Shown here: piece after piece, positions 1 through 8,496 of the stretch
Numbering within the stretch: the stretch's first letter is position 1
Layout: each line of letters begins with the position of its first letter
NCBI RefSeq assembly: GCF_003697785.1
Contig: NZ_QOKZ01000001.1
Location: forward strand, 372,001 to 436,000
Length of the DNA stretch: 64,000 bases
DNA from: Paracoccus alkanivorans
GTDB taxonomy: Bacteria > Pseudomonadota > Alphaproteobacteria > Rhodobacterales > Rhodobacteraceae
Reading direction: 5' to 3'
The notes under the pieces: generated by a model
Database searches by the model: none
Told to the model about the DNA's origin: nothing
The model's input: only the letters and a program-made list of their open reading frames with translations
Translations under genes and position numbers: made by a program

Positions 1-420
1 ACCTACGTGACCTTTGCCGACAGCACCATTCCCGAAACGGAATTCATGGCCATGATCGCCCGCCGCACCGGCTGCGGGCTTCTGCTCGATGTGAACAATG
101 TCTTTGTCAGTTGCACCAACCACCGCAGCGATCCGCTGGATTGGCTCGGCGGCTTTCCCCTGGAATTGGTGGGCGAGATCCATCTTGGCGGCCATGACGA
201 AGAGGAACTCCCCTCCGGCCCGCTGCTGATCGATGCTCATGGCCGCGAGGTGGCCGAACCGGTCTGGGCGCTGTACGGCCAAGTGCTGGACCGGGCCGGC
301 CCGCTACCGACGCTGGTCGAATGGGACAACGACATCCCGGAATGGCCGGTGCTCAAGGCAGAGGCCGACCGTGCCAGCTCCATGCTGGCGGATCGGAGGC
401 AACATGCAGCCGCTCAGTGA
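1..420 (+). CDS. bufB: DUF692/MNIO-family protein, BufB-type, 3' part only
   Basis: This is the C-terminal ~139 residues of a DUF692 protein (multinuclear iron oxygenase superfamily); the start lies left of the window. Members are TIM-barrel iron enzymes that modify cysteines of small peptides; BufB acts on the BufA peptide linked to copper stress. Seen here: DVNN, HLGGH, a DAHG segment and EWDNDIPEW, which correspond to the conserved metal-ligand strands of the family. It overlaps the next gene by 17 nt, and a DUF2063 protein and a DoxX protein follow, the usual bufB-bufC-bufD order. The family call is strong. The copper role is inferred from context, because the peptide gene (bufA) is outside the window. 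Confidence 0.85.
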   Translation, partial: TYVTFADSTIPETEFMAMIARRTGCGLLLDVNNVFVSCTNHRSDPLDWLGGFPLELVGEIHLGGHDEEELPSGPLLIDAHGREVAEPVWALYGQVLDRAGPLPTLVEWDNDIPEWPVLKAEADRASSMLADRRQHAAAQ

Positions 421-1126
421 TTTCACTGACGATTTTCGCAATGCGCTGACCACCGGTCCCGGTCGGATAGGGTTGAATTATACCGACGCGGAAGAAGCCG
501 CCCGCCGCTTCGCCGTCTACCGCAACAATGTCGCGCACAGCCTGAAGCAGGCGCTTGCCCGGCGCTTCCCGGTCATTCAGCGGCTGGTGGGGGCAGAGTT
601 CTTCACGGCTCTCGCGCGGGAATTCATCTCGAAACACCCTCCCCGCTCTCCGGTCCTGCAGGAATGGGGTGGCGCGATGCCTGGGTTCCTCCGGGATTTT
701 CCACAGGTCGCCGCCCTGCCCTACCTGCCCGATATTGCCAGCATCGAATGGGCGCGCGGCCTTGCCTATCACGCAGCCGATGCGCAGCCCATCGATCCCG
801 CCACCCTGGCCGAACGCGACGTTCTGCATCTGCATCCGTCACTCGCCCTGCTGCGCCTGGATCATCCCGCCGTCAGTATCTGGCAAGCCAATCAGCCCGG
901 CCAGAACGGCCGCATCAAGGTCAATGGCCCGGAAAGCGCCCTGATCTGGCGGCGCAGCGATTTTTCGGTCGCAACCATAAGGATCGGCGCGGACGACGCC
1001 GGTTTCATCACCGGCCTGTTGGAGACCGGATCGCTGGTCAAGGCGGCGGAAATCACCGACCCGGTCGCGATGCTGTCCTTGTTACTACGCGAAAAACTGA
1101 TCTGCGAAGAGGAAATGACGAGATGA
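404..1126 (+). CDS. bufC: DUF2063 (BufC-type) partner protein
   Basis: About 240 residues. The N-terminal half carries the DUF2063 signature: an arginine-rich helix with [14 protein letters not shown] and [13 protein letters not shown], then the FFTALAREF helix. DUF2063 proteins are encoded beside DUF692 oxygenases and are thought to deliver the precursor peptide to the enzyme. The ATG at 404 is chosen because GGAGG lies at 395-399 and it gives the family N-terminus (MQPLSDF); an upstream in-frame start would add unrelated residues translated from inside bufB. It overlaps bufB by 17 nt and shares ATGA with the next gene, so the three genes are probably one translationally coupled operon. Confidence 0.85.
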   Translation: MQPLSDFTDDFRNALTTGPGRIGLNYTDAEEAARRFAVYRNNVAHSLKQALARRFPVIQRLVGAEFFTALAREFISKHPPRSPVLQEWGGAMPGFLRDFPQVAALPYLPDIASIEWARGLAYHAADAQPIDPATLAERDVLHLHPSLALLRLDHPAVSIWQANQPGQNGRIKVNGPESALIWRRSDFSVATIRIGADDAGFITGLLETGSLVKAAEITDPVAMLSLLLREKLICEEEMTR

Positions 1127-1584
1127 CCAGGATTCCGAAAGTTTCGCCCCCATCTCGGCTGGTGGGACGGTTGAACGCGCTCGGCGACCACCTGCCCTAC
1201 AGCCTGGTCGCATTTGCCGCGCGGTTGTTTCCGGCAATCATCTTCTGGAACAGCGGGCGCACCAAGGTCGAGGGACTGACGCTGAAACCTTCGGCCCTGT
1301 TCCTGTTCGAGAACGAATACGCCCTGCCGGTGATTCCTCCCGAAATCGCCGCGCGCCTCGCCGCCACCGCCGAACATGTCTTTCCCGTCCTGCTGGCCAT
1401 GGGCCTGATGACCCGCTTTTCGGCATTGGCATTGCTGGGAATGACCGCGGTCATCCAGATCTTCGTCTACCCCTCCGCATGGCAGACCCACGGGCTATGG
1501 GCGGTATGTTTCCTGATCCTGATCTCCCGCGGCCCCGGCGCGTGGTCGCTTGATGCGGCACTCGGTCTCGAAAATCGCCCATGA
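1123..1584 (+). CDS. DoxX family membrane protein (BufD-like)
   Basis: 153 residues with about four hydrophobic segments (for example [44 protein letters not shown] and [14 protein letters not shown]), matching the small DoxX-type inner-membrane proteins. The start overlaps the bufC stop as ATGA, so it is coupled to bufB and bufC. DoxX proteins are the usual last member of buf operons. Their biochemical role there is not settled; a redox or quinone-linked role is suggested by the wider DoxX family. A repeat element with two hairpins follows the stop codon and may end the transcript. Confidence 0.8.
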   Translation: MTRIPKVSPPSRLVGRLNALGDHLPYSLVAFAARLFPAIIFWNSGRTKVEGLTLKPSALFLFENEYALPVIPPEIAARLAATAEHVFPVLLAMGLMTRFSALALLGMTAVIQIFVYPSAWQTHGLWAVCFLILISRGPGAWSLDAALGLENRP

Positions 1585-1599
1585 TGAACCCGGATCGGC

Positions 1600-1663
1600 T
1601 TCTTCTTTGCCAAAATACCTCGGGGGAGCCCAGCCCTAACGGGCTGGGCGGGGGCAGAGCCCC
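1600..1663 (+). repeat. Dispersed intergenic element, copy A (box plus two hairpins)
   Basis: A conserved box runs from 1600 to 1628 (TTCTTCTTTGC, then CAAAATACCTCGGGGGAG). It is followed by a perfect 8-bp hairpin, CCCAGCCC-TAAC-GGGCTGGG (1629-1648), and a second hairpin, GGGGC-AGA-GCCCC (1651-1663). It lies between the convergent DoxX gene and dapA. Closely related copies are at 25330-25389 and 44473-44563, and a degenerate one at 33038-33066 on the other strand. Its position suggests a terminator or transcript-end element, but no long T-run follows. Confidence 0.7.
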
Positions 1664-1684
1664 AATCACGCCTGAGCGCCGCCC

Positions 1685-2560
1685 CTAAAGAAGCCCGGCA
1701 TGTTCCAGCGCCGCGTCGATCTGCCGGCGGGTCGTGTCGCTCAGCGGAGTCAGCGGCAGGCGCACGCGCTCTTCGCACAGCCCGAGGCGCGACATCGCGT
1801 ATTTGACACCGACCAGTCCCGGCTCGATGAAGATCGCCATATGCAGCGGCATCAGCCGGTCCTGATATTCCAGCGCCGTCGCATAATCGCCGCGCAGCGT
1901 TGCCTCCTGGAACTCGGCGCAAAGCTTCGGCGCGACATTCGCCGTGACGCTGATGCAGCCCACCCCGCCCTGCGCATTGAAACCAAGCGCAGTCGCGTCC
2001 TCTCCGGAAAGCTGCACGAAATCCGGCCCGCAGGTGATCCGCTGCTGGCTGACCCGCTCCAGCTTGCCGGTGGCGTCCTTGACCCCGATGATCCCCGGCA
2101 GCTTCGCCAGCTCGCCCATGGTTTCGGGCAGCATGTCGATGACCGAGCGGGGCGGGATATTATAGATGATGATCGGCAGGTCGACTGCCTCGGTCAGCGC
2201 GGTGTAATGCGCGATGAGCCCGGCCTGATTCGGCTTGTTGTAGTAAGGTGTTACAACCAGCGCGGCATCGGCCCCCACCTCGGCGGCATGGCGGAGCAGC
2301 CCGATCCCTTCGCGGGTTGAATTCGATCCGGCGCCCGCGATCACCGGTATACGGCCAGCGGCAAGTTTCACGACCTCTTCGACGACGATGCGATGTTCGT
2401 CATGGGTCAGCGTCGGGCTTTCGCCGGTCGTGCCCACCGGCACCAGACCATGGCTGCCCTGCTCGACATGCCATTCGACCAGTTTCTTCAGCGTGTCCAG
2501 ATCCAGCTCGCCGTCCGTGGTGAACGGCGTGACGAGGGCAGGCATCGACCCTTTGAACAT
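1685..2560 (-). CDS. dapA: 4-hydroxy-tetrahydrodipicolinate synthase
   Basis: 291 residues, the usual DapA length. The enzyme condenses pyruvate with aspartate semialdehyde, the first committed step of lysine and diaminopimelate synthesis, in the cytoplasm. Visible signatures: [14 protein letters not shown] near residue 43, [11 protein letters not shown] near 103, the tyrosine of IIYNIPPRS near 133 and the Schiff-base lysine in GVKDATG near 161. The start [13 protein letters not shown] is the typical N-terminus and AGGAGCG lies just upstream. It is divergent from the lytic transglycosylase gene, with about 110 bp between the starts, and convergent with the buf operon. Nothing unusual was seen. 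Confidence 0.97.
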   Translation of the reverse strand: MFKGSMPALVTPFTTDGELDLDTLKKLVEWHVEQGSHGLVPVGTTGESPTLTHDEHRIVVEEVVKLAAGRIPVIAGAGSNSTREGIGLLRHAAEVGADAALVVTPYYNKPNQAGLIAHYTALTEAVDLPIIIYNIPPRSVIDMLPETMGELAKLPGIIGVKDATGKLERVSQQRITCGPDFVQLSGEDATALGFNAQGGVGCISVTANVAPKLCAEFQEATLRGDYATALEYQDRLMPLHMAIFIEPGLVGVKYAMSRLGLCEERVRLPLTPLSDTTRRQIDAALEHAGLL

Positions 2561-2671
2561 GACACGCTCCTGTGGTTTCCTTGCTAAAGTCGCGCGAACC
2601 TAATCCCAAGCGCGCGTCTTGCCAAGGTTGTGAATTGCGCTTTGCCGCTATCGCGGAGACACAGGGTGGTG

Positions 2672-4738
2672 ATGCGACATATGCGCGACATGCTGGCGGT
2701 GGCCCTGTTGATCACCATGCCCCTTTCTGCCCCCCGGGCCGAGGATGCCGGCGCAATGGCGCTGGCGCTGGCGGCTGCGGATGTTCGCGATTGGGTGACG
2801 GCACGCGACGCCGCCGCCGCTTCGGGTCCGATGGCAGAGGCGCTGGTCGGCTGGCAGGCATTGCGCGCGGGTTACGGCGAGTTCGGAAACTACCTCGAGT
2901 TCATCCGCAAGAATCCCGACTGGCCGGGCCTGGACCTGATCCGCGGCAAGGGCGATGCGAAACTGAGCACCGACCTGCCCGCCGAAGATATCCGCGACTG
3001 GTTCGGCGACCGTCTGCCCGATTCGCTTGTGGCCGAGACCGCCTATCTGACAATTCTGGACAAACAGGCAGCCAGGCGGGAACGAATCCGCTTCTGGACA
3101 GAGACACCATTGAGCGCGGCGGACGAGACCGCGTTTCTCGCCGATAACGACAAGGAGCTTGCCCCGCATCATCGCGCCCGGGCCGAGCGGATGCTGGACT
3201 TGCAGGAATGGCAGCAGGCCGAACGGCTCCTTCCCAGACTGGCCGAGACCGAACGCCCGCTAGTGACCGCGCGGATCGCCTTGCAGGCCGGCCGGGCCGG
3301 CGTAGACGATCTGATCCTCGCCCTGCCCGAGGATCAGCGCGCCGATCCCGGCCTGACCATGGACCGCTTTCTGTGGCGGGTCCGGGCAAAGCAGCATGAC
3401 GGCGCAAGAGCGTTGATGCTGGAGGCATCGACCAGCGCCGAGGCTCTGCGTATCCCCGCTGAATGGGCACAGATGCGGGTCGACTATGCGCGTCTGGCCA
3501 TGCGCAACGGTGATTGGTCAATGGCGGAACGCCTGGCCGCCCCGCATTTCCTGCCGCCTGAAAACGAGCATTATTCCGATCTTGAATGGCTCGCGGGGTA
3601 TGCCGCCTTGAAATCGGGTGCCCCGGATCGGGCGCTGAAGCATTTCCAGCATCTGGAAACCGTGGTCGGCAGTGCCATCAGCAAGGCGCGGGCCTTCTAT
3701 TGGCAGGGCCGCGCATATGAAGCCCTGGGCGATGAACCCGCCGCGCGGGCGGCCTATGCGAATGGCGCCGAGATGCCGGGAGTCTTTTACGGGCAGCTTT
3801 CGGCGGAAAAGACCGGCGCTACGATGCCTGCCGAATACGCCGTACCGGGCAAGGCGGTCGAAGCCTTGCCGGACTGGCGCGGCAGCGATCTGCGAGAGAA
3901 TGCCGTGTTCCGGGCAGGGCTTTGGCTGCTGGCCACCGGTCGGCCCGACGAAGCGCAGCGCTTCTTTCTTCACCTGTCCGAAACCGCTTCGCCCGAGGAC
4001 ATCGCCCGCATGGCGCGGCTGATGATCGAAGCGGACACCCCCTGGTACGGGCTGCGCCTGTCCAAGCGCGCCGCCGGGCAGGGCGTGATCTATCCGGCGG
4101 CGCATTTCCCGCTGACCGGGCTCGAAAAATTCGATCTCGGCCTGCCGCCGGAACTGGTGCTGTCCATCGCCCGCCAGGAATCCGAGTTCAACCATACCGT
4201 CAGCAGCCATGTCGGCGCGCAGGGGCTGATGCAGCTCATGCCCGGCACCGCCGAAGAGATGGCGCGCAAACTGGGCGAGCCGTATCAGCGGGCGCGCCTC
4301 ACCTCCGACCCCGCCTATAACGCGAGGCTGGGGGCCGCATATCTGGCGGGCCTGCGGGACAGGTTCGGGGCATCCTCGGCGCTGACCGCCTCGGGCTACA
4401 ATGCCGGACCGGGGCGCCCGCTGAACTGGCTGAAGGATTTCGGCGATCTGCGGCGGGATTTCGATCCGGTTGACTGGGTCGAACTGATCCCTTTCGACGA
4501 GACGCGCAACTACGTCATGCGCGTCACCGAGGCGATGCCCATCTATCGCGCCCGGATCATGGGCAAACCCGCGCCTATCCTGCCGACATGGGATCTGACC
4601 GGTGGCGGGCTGATGCCGCCCCCGCCACTGCGGCTGACCCTGGCCTTGTCGTCGCGCCCTCCGGAAAAACCGTTCATCGGACCACGGCTGCCCGGGGATT
4701 GGGTCAAGCAGACTTCAACCGCTGTCGCCAAAGAGTAA
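2672..4738 (+). CDS. Soluble lytic murein transglycosylase (Slt70-type)
   Basis: About 688 residues. A signal peptide (MRHMRDMLAVALLITMPLSA) precedes a long alpha-superhelical, TPR-like region and a C-terminal SLT domain from about residue 480. The catalytic glutamate is in SIARQESEFNH, followed by GAQGLMQLMPGTA and the NAGPG and RNYVMRVT motifs of Slt family 1. It cleaves the MurNAc-GlcNAc bond in the periplasm and forms 1,6-anhydro-MurNAc. An upstream ATG at 2630 is in frame but would put 14 polar residues before the signal peptide, so 2672 (or 2681) is preferred. The last 35 nt overlap the convergent EamA gene. Confidence 0.92.
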   Translation: MRHMRDMLAVALLITMPLSAPRAEDAGAMALALAAADVRDWVTARDAAAASGPMAEALVGWQALRAGYGEFGNYLEFIRKNPDWPGLDLIRGKGDAKLSTDLPAEDIRDWFGDRLPDSLVAETAYLTILDKQAARRERIRFWTETPLSAADETAFLADNDKELAPHHRARAERMLDLQEWQQAERLLPRLAETERPLVTARIALQAGRAGVDDLILALPEDQRADPGLTMDRFLWRVRAKQHDGARALMLEASTSAEALRIPAEWAQMRVDYARLAMRNGDWSMAERLAAPHFLPPENEHYSDLEWLAGYAALKSGAPDRALKHFQHLETVVGSAISKARAFYWQGRAYEALGDEPAARAAYANGAEMPGVFYGQLSAEKTGATMPAEYAVPGKAVEALPDWRGSDLRENAVFRAGLWLLATGRPDEAQRFFLHLSETASPEDIARMARLMIEADTPWYGLRLSKRAAGQGVIYPAAHFPLTGLEKFDLGLPPELVLSIARQESEFNHTVSSHVGAQGLMQLMPGTAEEMARKLGEPYQRARLTSDPAYNARLGAAYLAGLRDRFGASSALTASGYNAGPGRPLNWLKDFGDLRRDFDPVDWVELIPFDETRNYVMRVTEAMPIYRARIMGKPAPILPTWDLTGGGLMPPPPLRLTLALSSRPPEKPFIGPRLPGDWVKQTSTAVAKE

Positions 4739-5681
4739 ACAGCCCCGCTGCCACGACGATCACCGCACCGACGATCACGTTAGGCCGCAGGATATCGCCA
4801 AAGACGGTCAGGCCGATGATGCTGGCCCAGACCAGCTGCGTATAGGCGAATGGCTGCAGGGCCGACGCCTCGGCCATCTCATAGGAGCGGATCAGCAGGT
4901 AATGCGAGGTCATGCCGCACAGGCACAGCCCCGCCATCCAGATCCAGTCCTGCGGAGCAAGCCACTGCCATTCCCAGATACCGAACAGGGTGATCGAGAC
5001 GGCCCCGGATATCCCCGTCCAGAAAAAGCTGACCATCGCCGGATCGTCACGCGACACATGCCGGGTCAGCAGCCCGTAAAGCGCGAACATCAGGGCTGCG
5101 GCAAAGGGCAGGAAGGCTTCCAGGGTCATGAAACCGCCGCCCGGCTGCAGGATGACAAGAATGCCGGCAAAGCCGATGCCGATCGCGGTCCAGCGCCTCC
5201 AACCGACCTTCTCGCCCAGGATCGGGCCGGACAGAGCGGCAACCAGCAGCGGATAAACGGTAAAGATGGCATGCGTCTCGATCAGCCCGAGGCGCACGAA
5301 AGCCTCGACCATGACGGCTGTCTCCAGCCCCAGCAACGCCCCCCGGATGATCTGGGTCACCGGCCGCTTGGTGCGGATCGCACGGCGCAGCCCCCCGGGC
5401 TGGCGCGACACCATCGCGATGACGAAAAGCGCAAAGACCCAATAGCGGATCATCACCACCAGCACCGGCGGGTAGGCCTCGCCCAGCACGCGCGAAAACC
5501 CGTCCTGCACGGCAAAGATAAGGCTGGTCAGGCACATCAGCAGGATCGCGAGGCCAGTCCGGTCAATAACCGGCGCAACCGTCCTTGGCGGCATCGGGGG
5601 CGGGGCCGAGGCGGTCGCGGCAGAGGCTGCGTAGGGCGCCTGCGAATCGGGGCTTTGGCCGAGGGTAACGCGTTCTTCCAT
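4704..5681 (-). CDS. EamA/DMT-family transporter
   Basis: About 325 residues with ten hydrophobic segments in two EamA repeats, for example LAILLMCLTSLIFAVQDG (first helix), a WTAIGIGFAGILVIL segment and the last helix VIVGAVIVVAAGLFTLW. Such drug/metabolite transporters sit in the inner membrane and usually export amino acids or other metabolites; the substrate cannot be read from the sequence. The start at 5681 (MEERVTLGQ) is preferred because AAGGGCGGG lies upstream; a longer start at 5717 is possible. The N-terminal ~40 residues are Ala/Pro rich and probably cytoplasmic. Its 3' end overlaps the transglycosylase gene on the opposite strand. Confidence 0.85.
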   Translation of the reverse strand: MEERVTLGQSPDSQAPYAASAATASAPPPMPPRTVAPVIDRTGLAILLMCLTSLIFAVQDGFSRVLGEAYPPVLVVMIRYWVFALFVIAMVSRQPGGLRRAIRTKRPVTQIIRGALLGLETAVMVEAFVRLGLIETHAIFTVYPLLVAALSGPILGEKVGWRRWTAIGIGFAGILVILQPGGGFMTLEAFLPFAAALMFALYGLLTRHVSRDDPAMVSFFWTGISGAVSITLFGIWEWQWLAPQDWIWMAGLCLCGMTSHYLLIRSYEMAEASALQPFAYTQLVWASIIGLTVFGDILRPNVIVGAVIVVAAGLFTLWRQRLKSA

Positions 5682-5756
5682 ATGCCCGCCCTTGCGCCCG
5701 TGGCGGCGCAAGGTCAAGTCATGACAGGCATGCAGCGAATACAGATCGCCTTTGCA

Positions 5757-6545
5757 TCAATCGCGGCTGCGGACGACCTTGGCGAATGCGTCGAAAAGCT
5801 GCGGATTGGCAGCGATCATCCGCCCCGATTCCAGCGGATCGTCGCCGTCGCGGATACCTTCGACGAAACCGCCAGCCTCGCGCACCATCAGGATACCGGC
5901 AGCCACGTCCCAGGGCTGGTTGCCGCGCTCCCAATAGCCGTCATACCGGCCGGCGGCGACATAGGCCAAATCCAGCGACGCCGCGCCAAGCCGCCGCACG
6001 CCCGAGGTCAGGGGCATCAGCCGCGCCAGATCCTGCAGGGCGGCGGGCAATGGTCCGCGCCCGGCAAAGGGGATTCCCGTGGAAAACAGCGAATCGATCA
6101 GCTTCGTGCGCCCCGAGACCCGCAGCCGCTGATCGTTCATGAAAGCGCCGCTGCCCTTCTCGGCCACGTAAAGCTCGTCCTTTGCGGCGTCGAAAATGAC
6201 GGCAGCGACGATCTCGCGCTTGTGCTCAAGCGCGATGCTGACCGCCCAATGCGGCAGCCCGTGCAGGAAGTTGGTGGTTCCGTCCAGCGGATCGACGATC
6301 CAGCGGCGGGTGGGATCCTCTCCCGCCTCCTCGCCGGTCTCCTCGCCCAGCCAGCCGTAATTGGGGCGGGCGGTCCGCAGCTCCTCCTTGATGATCCGCT
6401 CGGCCTCGCGGTCGGCGCGGCTGACGAAATCGCCCGCGCCCTTGACGCTGACCTGCAGATTCTCGACTTCGCGGAAGTCCTTGACGAGGCTGCGCCCGGC
6501 CTTTCGGGCGGCCTTGATCATGATGTTCAGATTGGCGCTTGCCAT
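5757..6545 (-). CDS. Inositol monophosphatase family protein (SuhB-like)
   Basis: 262 residues, typical for the family. All three metal-site motifs are present: GEET near residue 70, WIVDPLDGTTNFLHG near 85 and QPWDVAAGILMVREAGG near 211. These Mg-dependent, Li-sensitive phosphatases hydrolyse inositol phosphates or related sugar phosphates; in bacteria SuhB also takes part in rRNA transcription. The ATG at 6545 is preferred because AGGAG sits 7 nt upstream; a GTG one codon earlier is possible. It lies between the EamA gene and metR on the same strand. The gaps of about 60-75 bp do not clearly support an operon. Confidence 0.92.
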   Translation of the reverse strand: MASANLNIMIKAARKAGRSLVKDFREVENLQVSVKGAGDFVSRADREAERIIKEELRTARPNYGWLGEETGEEAGEDPTRRWIVDPLDGTTNFLHGLPHWAVSIALEHKREIVAAVIFDAAKDELYVAEKGSGAFMNDQRLRVSGRTKLIDSLFSTGIPFAGRGPLPAALQDLARLMPLTSGVRRLGAASLDLAYVAAGRYDGYWERGNQPWDVAAGILMVREAGGFVEGIRDGDDPLESGRMIAANPQLFDAFAKVVRSRD

Positions 6546-6602
6546 CACATGCTCCTATGGGGTTGGCGGCGTCATAGGCGCAAGATGCGCAAATGCCAAG
6601 GA

Positions 6603-7517
6603 TCAGGCGGCAGGATCGCGCAGCATGCGCAACGGTTCGGTGCGCGAAAGCCTCAGCACATGCGCCATGTAGGGATAATCCAGATCGGATTCACGCACCG
6701 CCGCGTATAACCGCCGCCTGATCCCCTGCGGTCCAAGCGGCAGCATGGCAAGCTCGGGATTGGCGGATTCGCGGCGCAGCACCCAATCGGGCATAACCGC
6801 CACCCCGCGCCCCGAGGCGACCAGCATCAGTGACACGGCGGTCAGTTCGACCGTGCGGCTCTGGGCGGGCTCGATCCCGGCGGGTGTCAGGAACTGGCTG
6901 AACACGTCCAGCCTGCCGCGATCCATGGGATAGGTGATCAGGGTTTCGGTGGCGAAATCCTCGGGATCGGCATAGCCCTTGGCCACCAGCCGATGTCCGG
7001 CGGGAACGACCAGTGTCGGGGAATAATCAAACAGCGGCTGAAAGGTGATGTCCGGCATGTCCTCGGGATCGGAGGAGATCACCAGATCGACCTCTTCCCG
7101 GGCGAGCGCCGGCAGGGCGGTAAAGGCGAGCCGCTGGCGGATATCGACATCGACATCGGGCCATGAACGCCGGAACTGGTCCAACACCGGCAGGAGCCAG
7201 TCGAAACAGGCATGGCATTCCATCGCGATATGCAGCCGCCCCACGCGGCCCATCTCGACCCCCTTGAATTCTGCCTCGGCGGCGTCGATCAGCGGCAGGA
7301 CCTGCTCGGCCACCCGCAACAGGCGCGTCCCCGCAGCCGACAGACGCATCGGTTTGGCCCGGCGCACGAACAGCTCGACTCCGGCCTGTTCTTCCAGCGC
7401 CTTGATCTGGTGCGAAAGCGCCGATTGGGTTATGTTCAACGCATCCGCCGCGCGGGCAAGCCCACCCTGTTCATGGACCGCGCGGACGGTGCGCAGATGG
7501 CGGAGTTCCAGATGCAT
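6603..7517 (-). CDS. metR: LysR-family regulator MetR
   Basis: About 304 residues: an N-terminal winged helix-turn-helix (GGLARAADALNITQSALSHQ) and a C-terminal effector domain. Segments match the known MetR pattern, for example IAMECHACFDWLLPVLDQF, RGRLDVFSQFLTPAG and RRRLYAAVRESD. MetR uses homocysteine as co-effector and activates methionine genes including metF, which lies divergently next door. The start at 7517 (MHLELRHLRTV) is preferred over the ATG at 7532, because the latter lies against a 13-bp palindrome that is probably its operator. Autorepression is known for the family and fits this layout. Confidence 0.92.
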   Translation of the reverse strand: MHLELRHLRTVRAVHEQGGLARAADALNITQSALSHQIKALEEQAGVELFVRRAKPMRLSAAGTRLLRVAEQVLPLIDAAEAEFKGVEMGRVGRLHIAMECHACFDWLLPVLDQFRRSWPDVDVDIRQRLAFTALPALAREEVDLVISSDPEDMPDITFQPLFDYSPTLVVPAGHRLVAKGYADPEDFATETLITYPMDRGRLDVFSQFLTPAGIEPAQSRTVELTAVSLMLVASGRGVAVMPDWVLRRESANPELAMLPLGPQGIRRRLYAAVRESDLDYPYMAHVLRLSRTEPLRMLRDPAA

Positions 7518-7535
7518 ATGAGCCGCTTTCATTAC

Positions 7536-7548
7536 AATCTTGAAGATT
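7536..7548. promoter_or_regulatory. Candidate MetR operator in the metR-metF gap
   Basis: A perfect 13-bp palindrome, AATCTT-G-AAGATT, lies in the 88-bp gap between the divergent metR and metF starts, 58 bp upstream of the metF ATG. LysR regulators bind such dyads between divergent genes. It does not match the enteric TGAA-N5-TTCA consensus, so the assignment is by position and symmetry only. Confidence 0.45.
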
Positions 7549-7605
7549 ATGAATTTGTCTCACGGCGCGCGACATGACACAAGACCGGCAATGAAAGGAA
7601 TCACC

Positions 7606-8481
7606 ATGGCCCGCACCAAGCCGAGTATCAGTTTCGAATTTTTCCCGCCCAAGACGTTGGATGCGTCCTTTCGGCTGTGGGAAACCGCGCGTGCCCTGGC
7701 CCCTCTGGCGCCGGATTTCGTCTCGGTTACCTATGGCGCGGGCGGCACCACCCGCAAGCTGACGCATGAGGCCGTAACGACCATCAACCGCCATTACGGG
7801 CTGGAGGTGGCGGCGCATCTGACCTGTGTCGAGGCCACCCGCGCCGAGACCATGAAGATCGTGCAGGATTATGCCGATGCCGGTATCCGCGAGATCGTGG
7901 CGCTGCGTGGCGATGCCCCCAAGGGACAGGAGCGTTTCACCCCCTATCCCGACGGTTTCGCCCATTCGATCGAGCTGATCGAAGCGATTGCAGCACGTGG
8001 CGACATGACCATCCGTGTCGGCGCCTATCCCGAACCCCATCCCGACAGCAGCGGAACGGATGCCGATGTCGCATGGCTGAAACGCAAGGTCGAGGCGGGG
8101 GCGACCAGCGCGATGACGCAGTTTTTCTTTGATCCCGAAACATTTTTCCGTTTCCGCGACAAATGCGAAGCGGCCGGGATCGACGCCCCGATCATCCCCG
8201 GCATCCTGCCGATCCAAAGCTGGAGCGGCACGAAACGTTTCGCGAGCATCTGCGGAACCAGCGTGCCGCAATGGGCCGAGGATGCTTTCGCCAGGGTGGC
8301 CGATGATCCGCAAGCCGAGAGTGAACTGGCCACCGGCATCTGCATCGAGCTTTGCGAAAAGCTGATCGACGGCGGCGTGGACCAGTTGCACTTCTACACG
8401 CTGAACCGGCCGGAGCTGACGCGCGATGTCTGCCTGGCTCTTGGCGTCAAACCGACCCGCAAGCTGGAGGACGTGGCCTGA
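7606..8481 (+). CDS. metF: 5,10-methylenetetrahydrofolate reductase
   Basis: 291 residues, close to enteric MetF. It reduces methylene-THF to methyl-THF with an FAD cofactor and so supplies the methyl group for methionine synthesis. Signatures: FEFFPPKT near the N-terminus with the catalytic glutamate, VSVTYGAGGT near residue 45, AHLTC near 71, ALRGD near 103 and TQFFFD near 170. The ATG at 7606 has AAAGGA 7 nt upstream and gives the standard N-terminus. It is divergent from metR, which most likely controls it. No other methionine gene follows; the next gene is convergent. Confidence 0.96.
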   Translation: MARTKPSISFEFFPPKTLDASFRLWETARALAPLAPDFVSVTYGAGGTTRKLTHEAVTTINRHYGLEVAAHLTCVEATRAETMKIVQDYADAGIREIVALRGDAPKGQERFTPYPDGFAHSIELIEAIAARGDMTIRVGAYPEPHPDSSGTDADVAWLKRKVEAGATSAMTQFFFDPETFFRFRDKCEAAGIDAPIIPGILPIQSWSGTKRFASICGTSVPQWAEDAFARVADDPQAESELATGICIELCEKLIDGGVDQLHFYTLNRPELTRDVCLALGVKPTRKLEDVA

Positions 8482-8496
8482 CAGGGCGGCTAAAGG

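Noticed and set aside
1600..1663. The repeat as a short coding tail (an AKKK-type C-terminus read on the minus strand)
   Set aside because: The shared peptide appears only because the box is repeated; it extends unrelated shadow frames and has no start or ribosome site.
4902..6710. Long plus-strand open frame (602 codons) opposite the EamA and inositol-phosphatase genes
   Set aside because: It is antisense to two genes with clear family motifs; its own translation is Arg/Gln/His rich and shows no domain, as expected for a GC-rich shadow frame.
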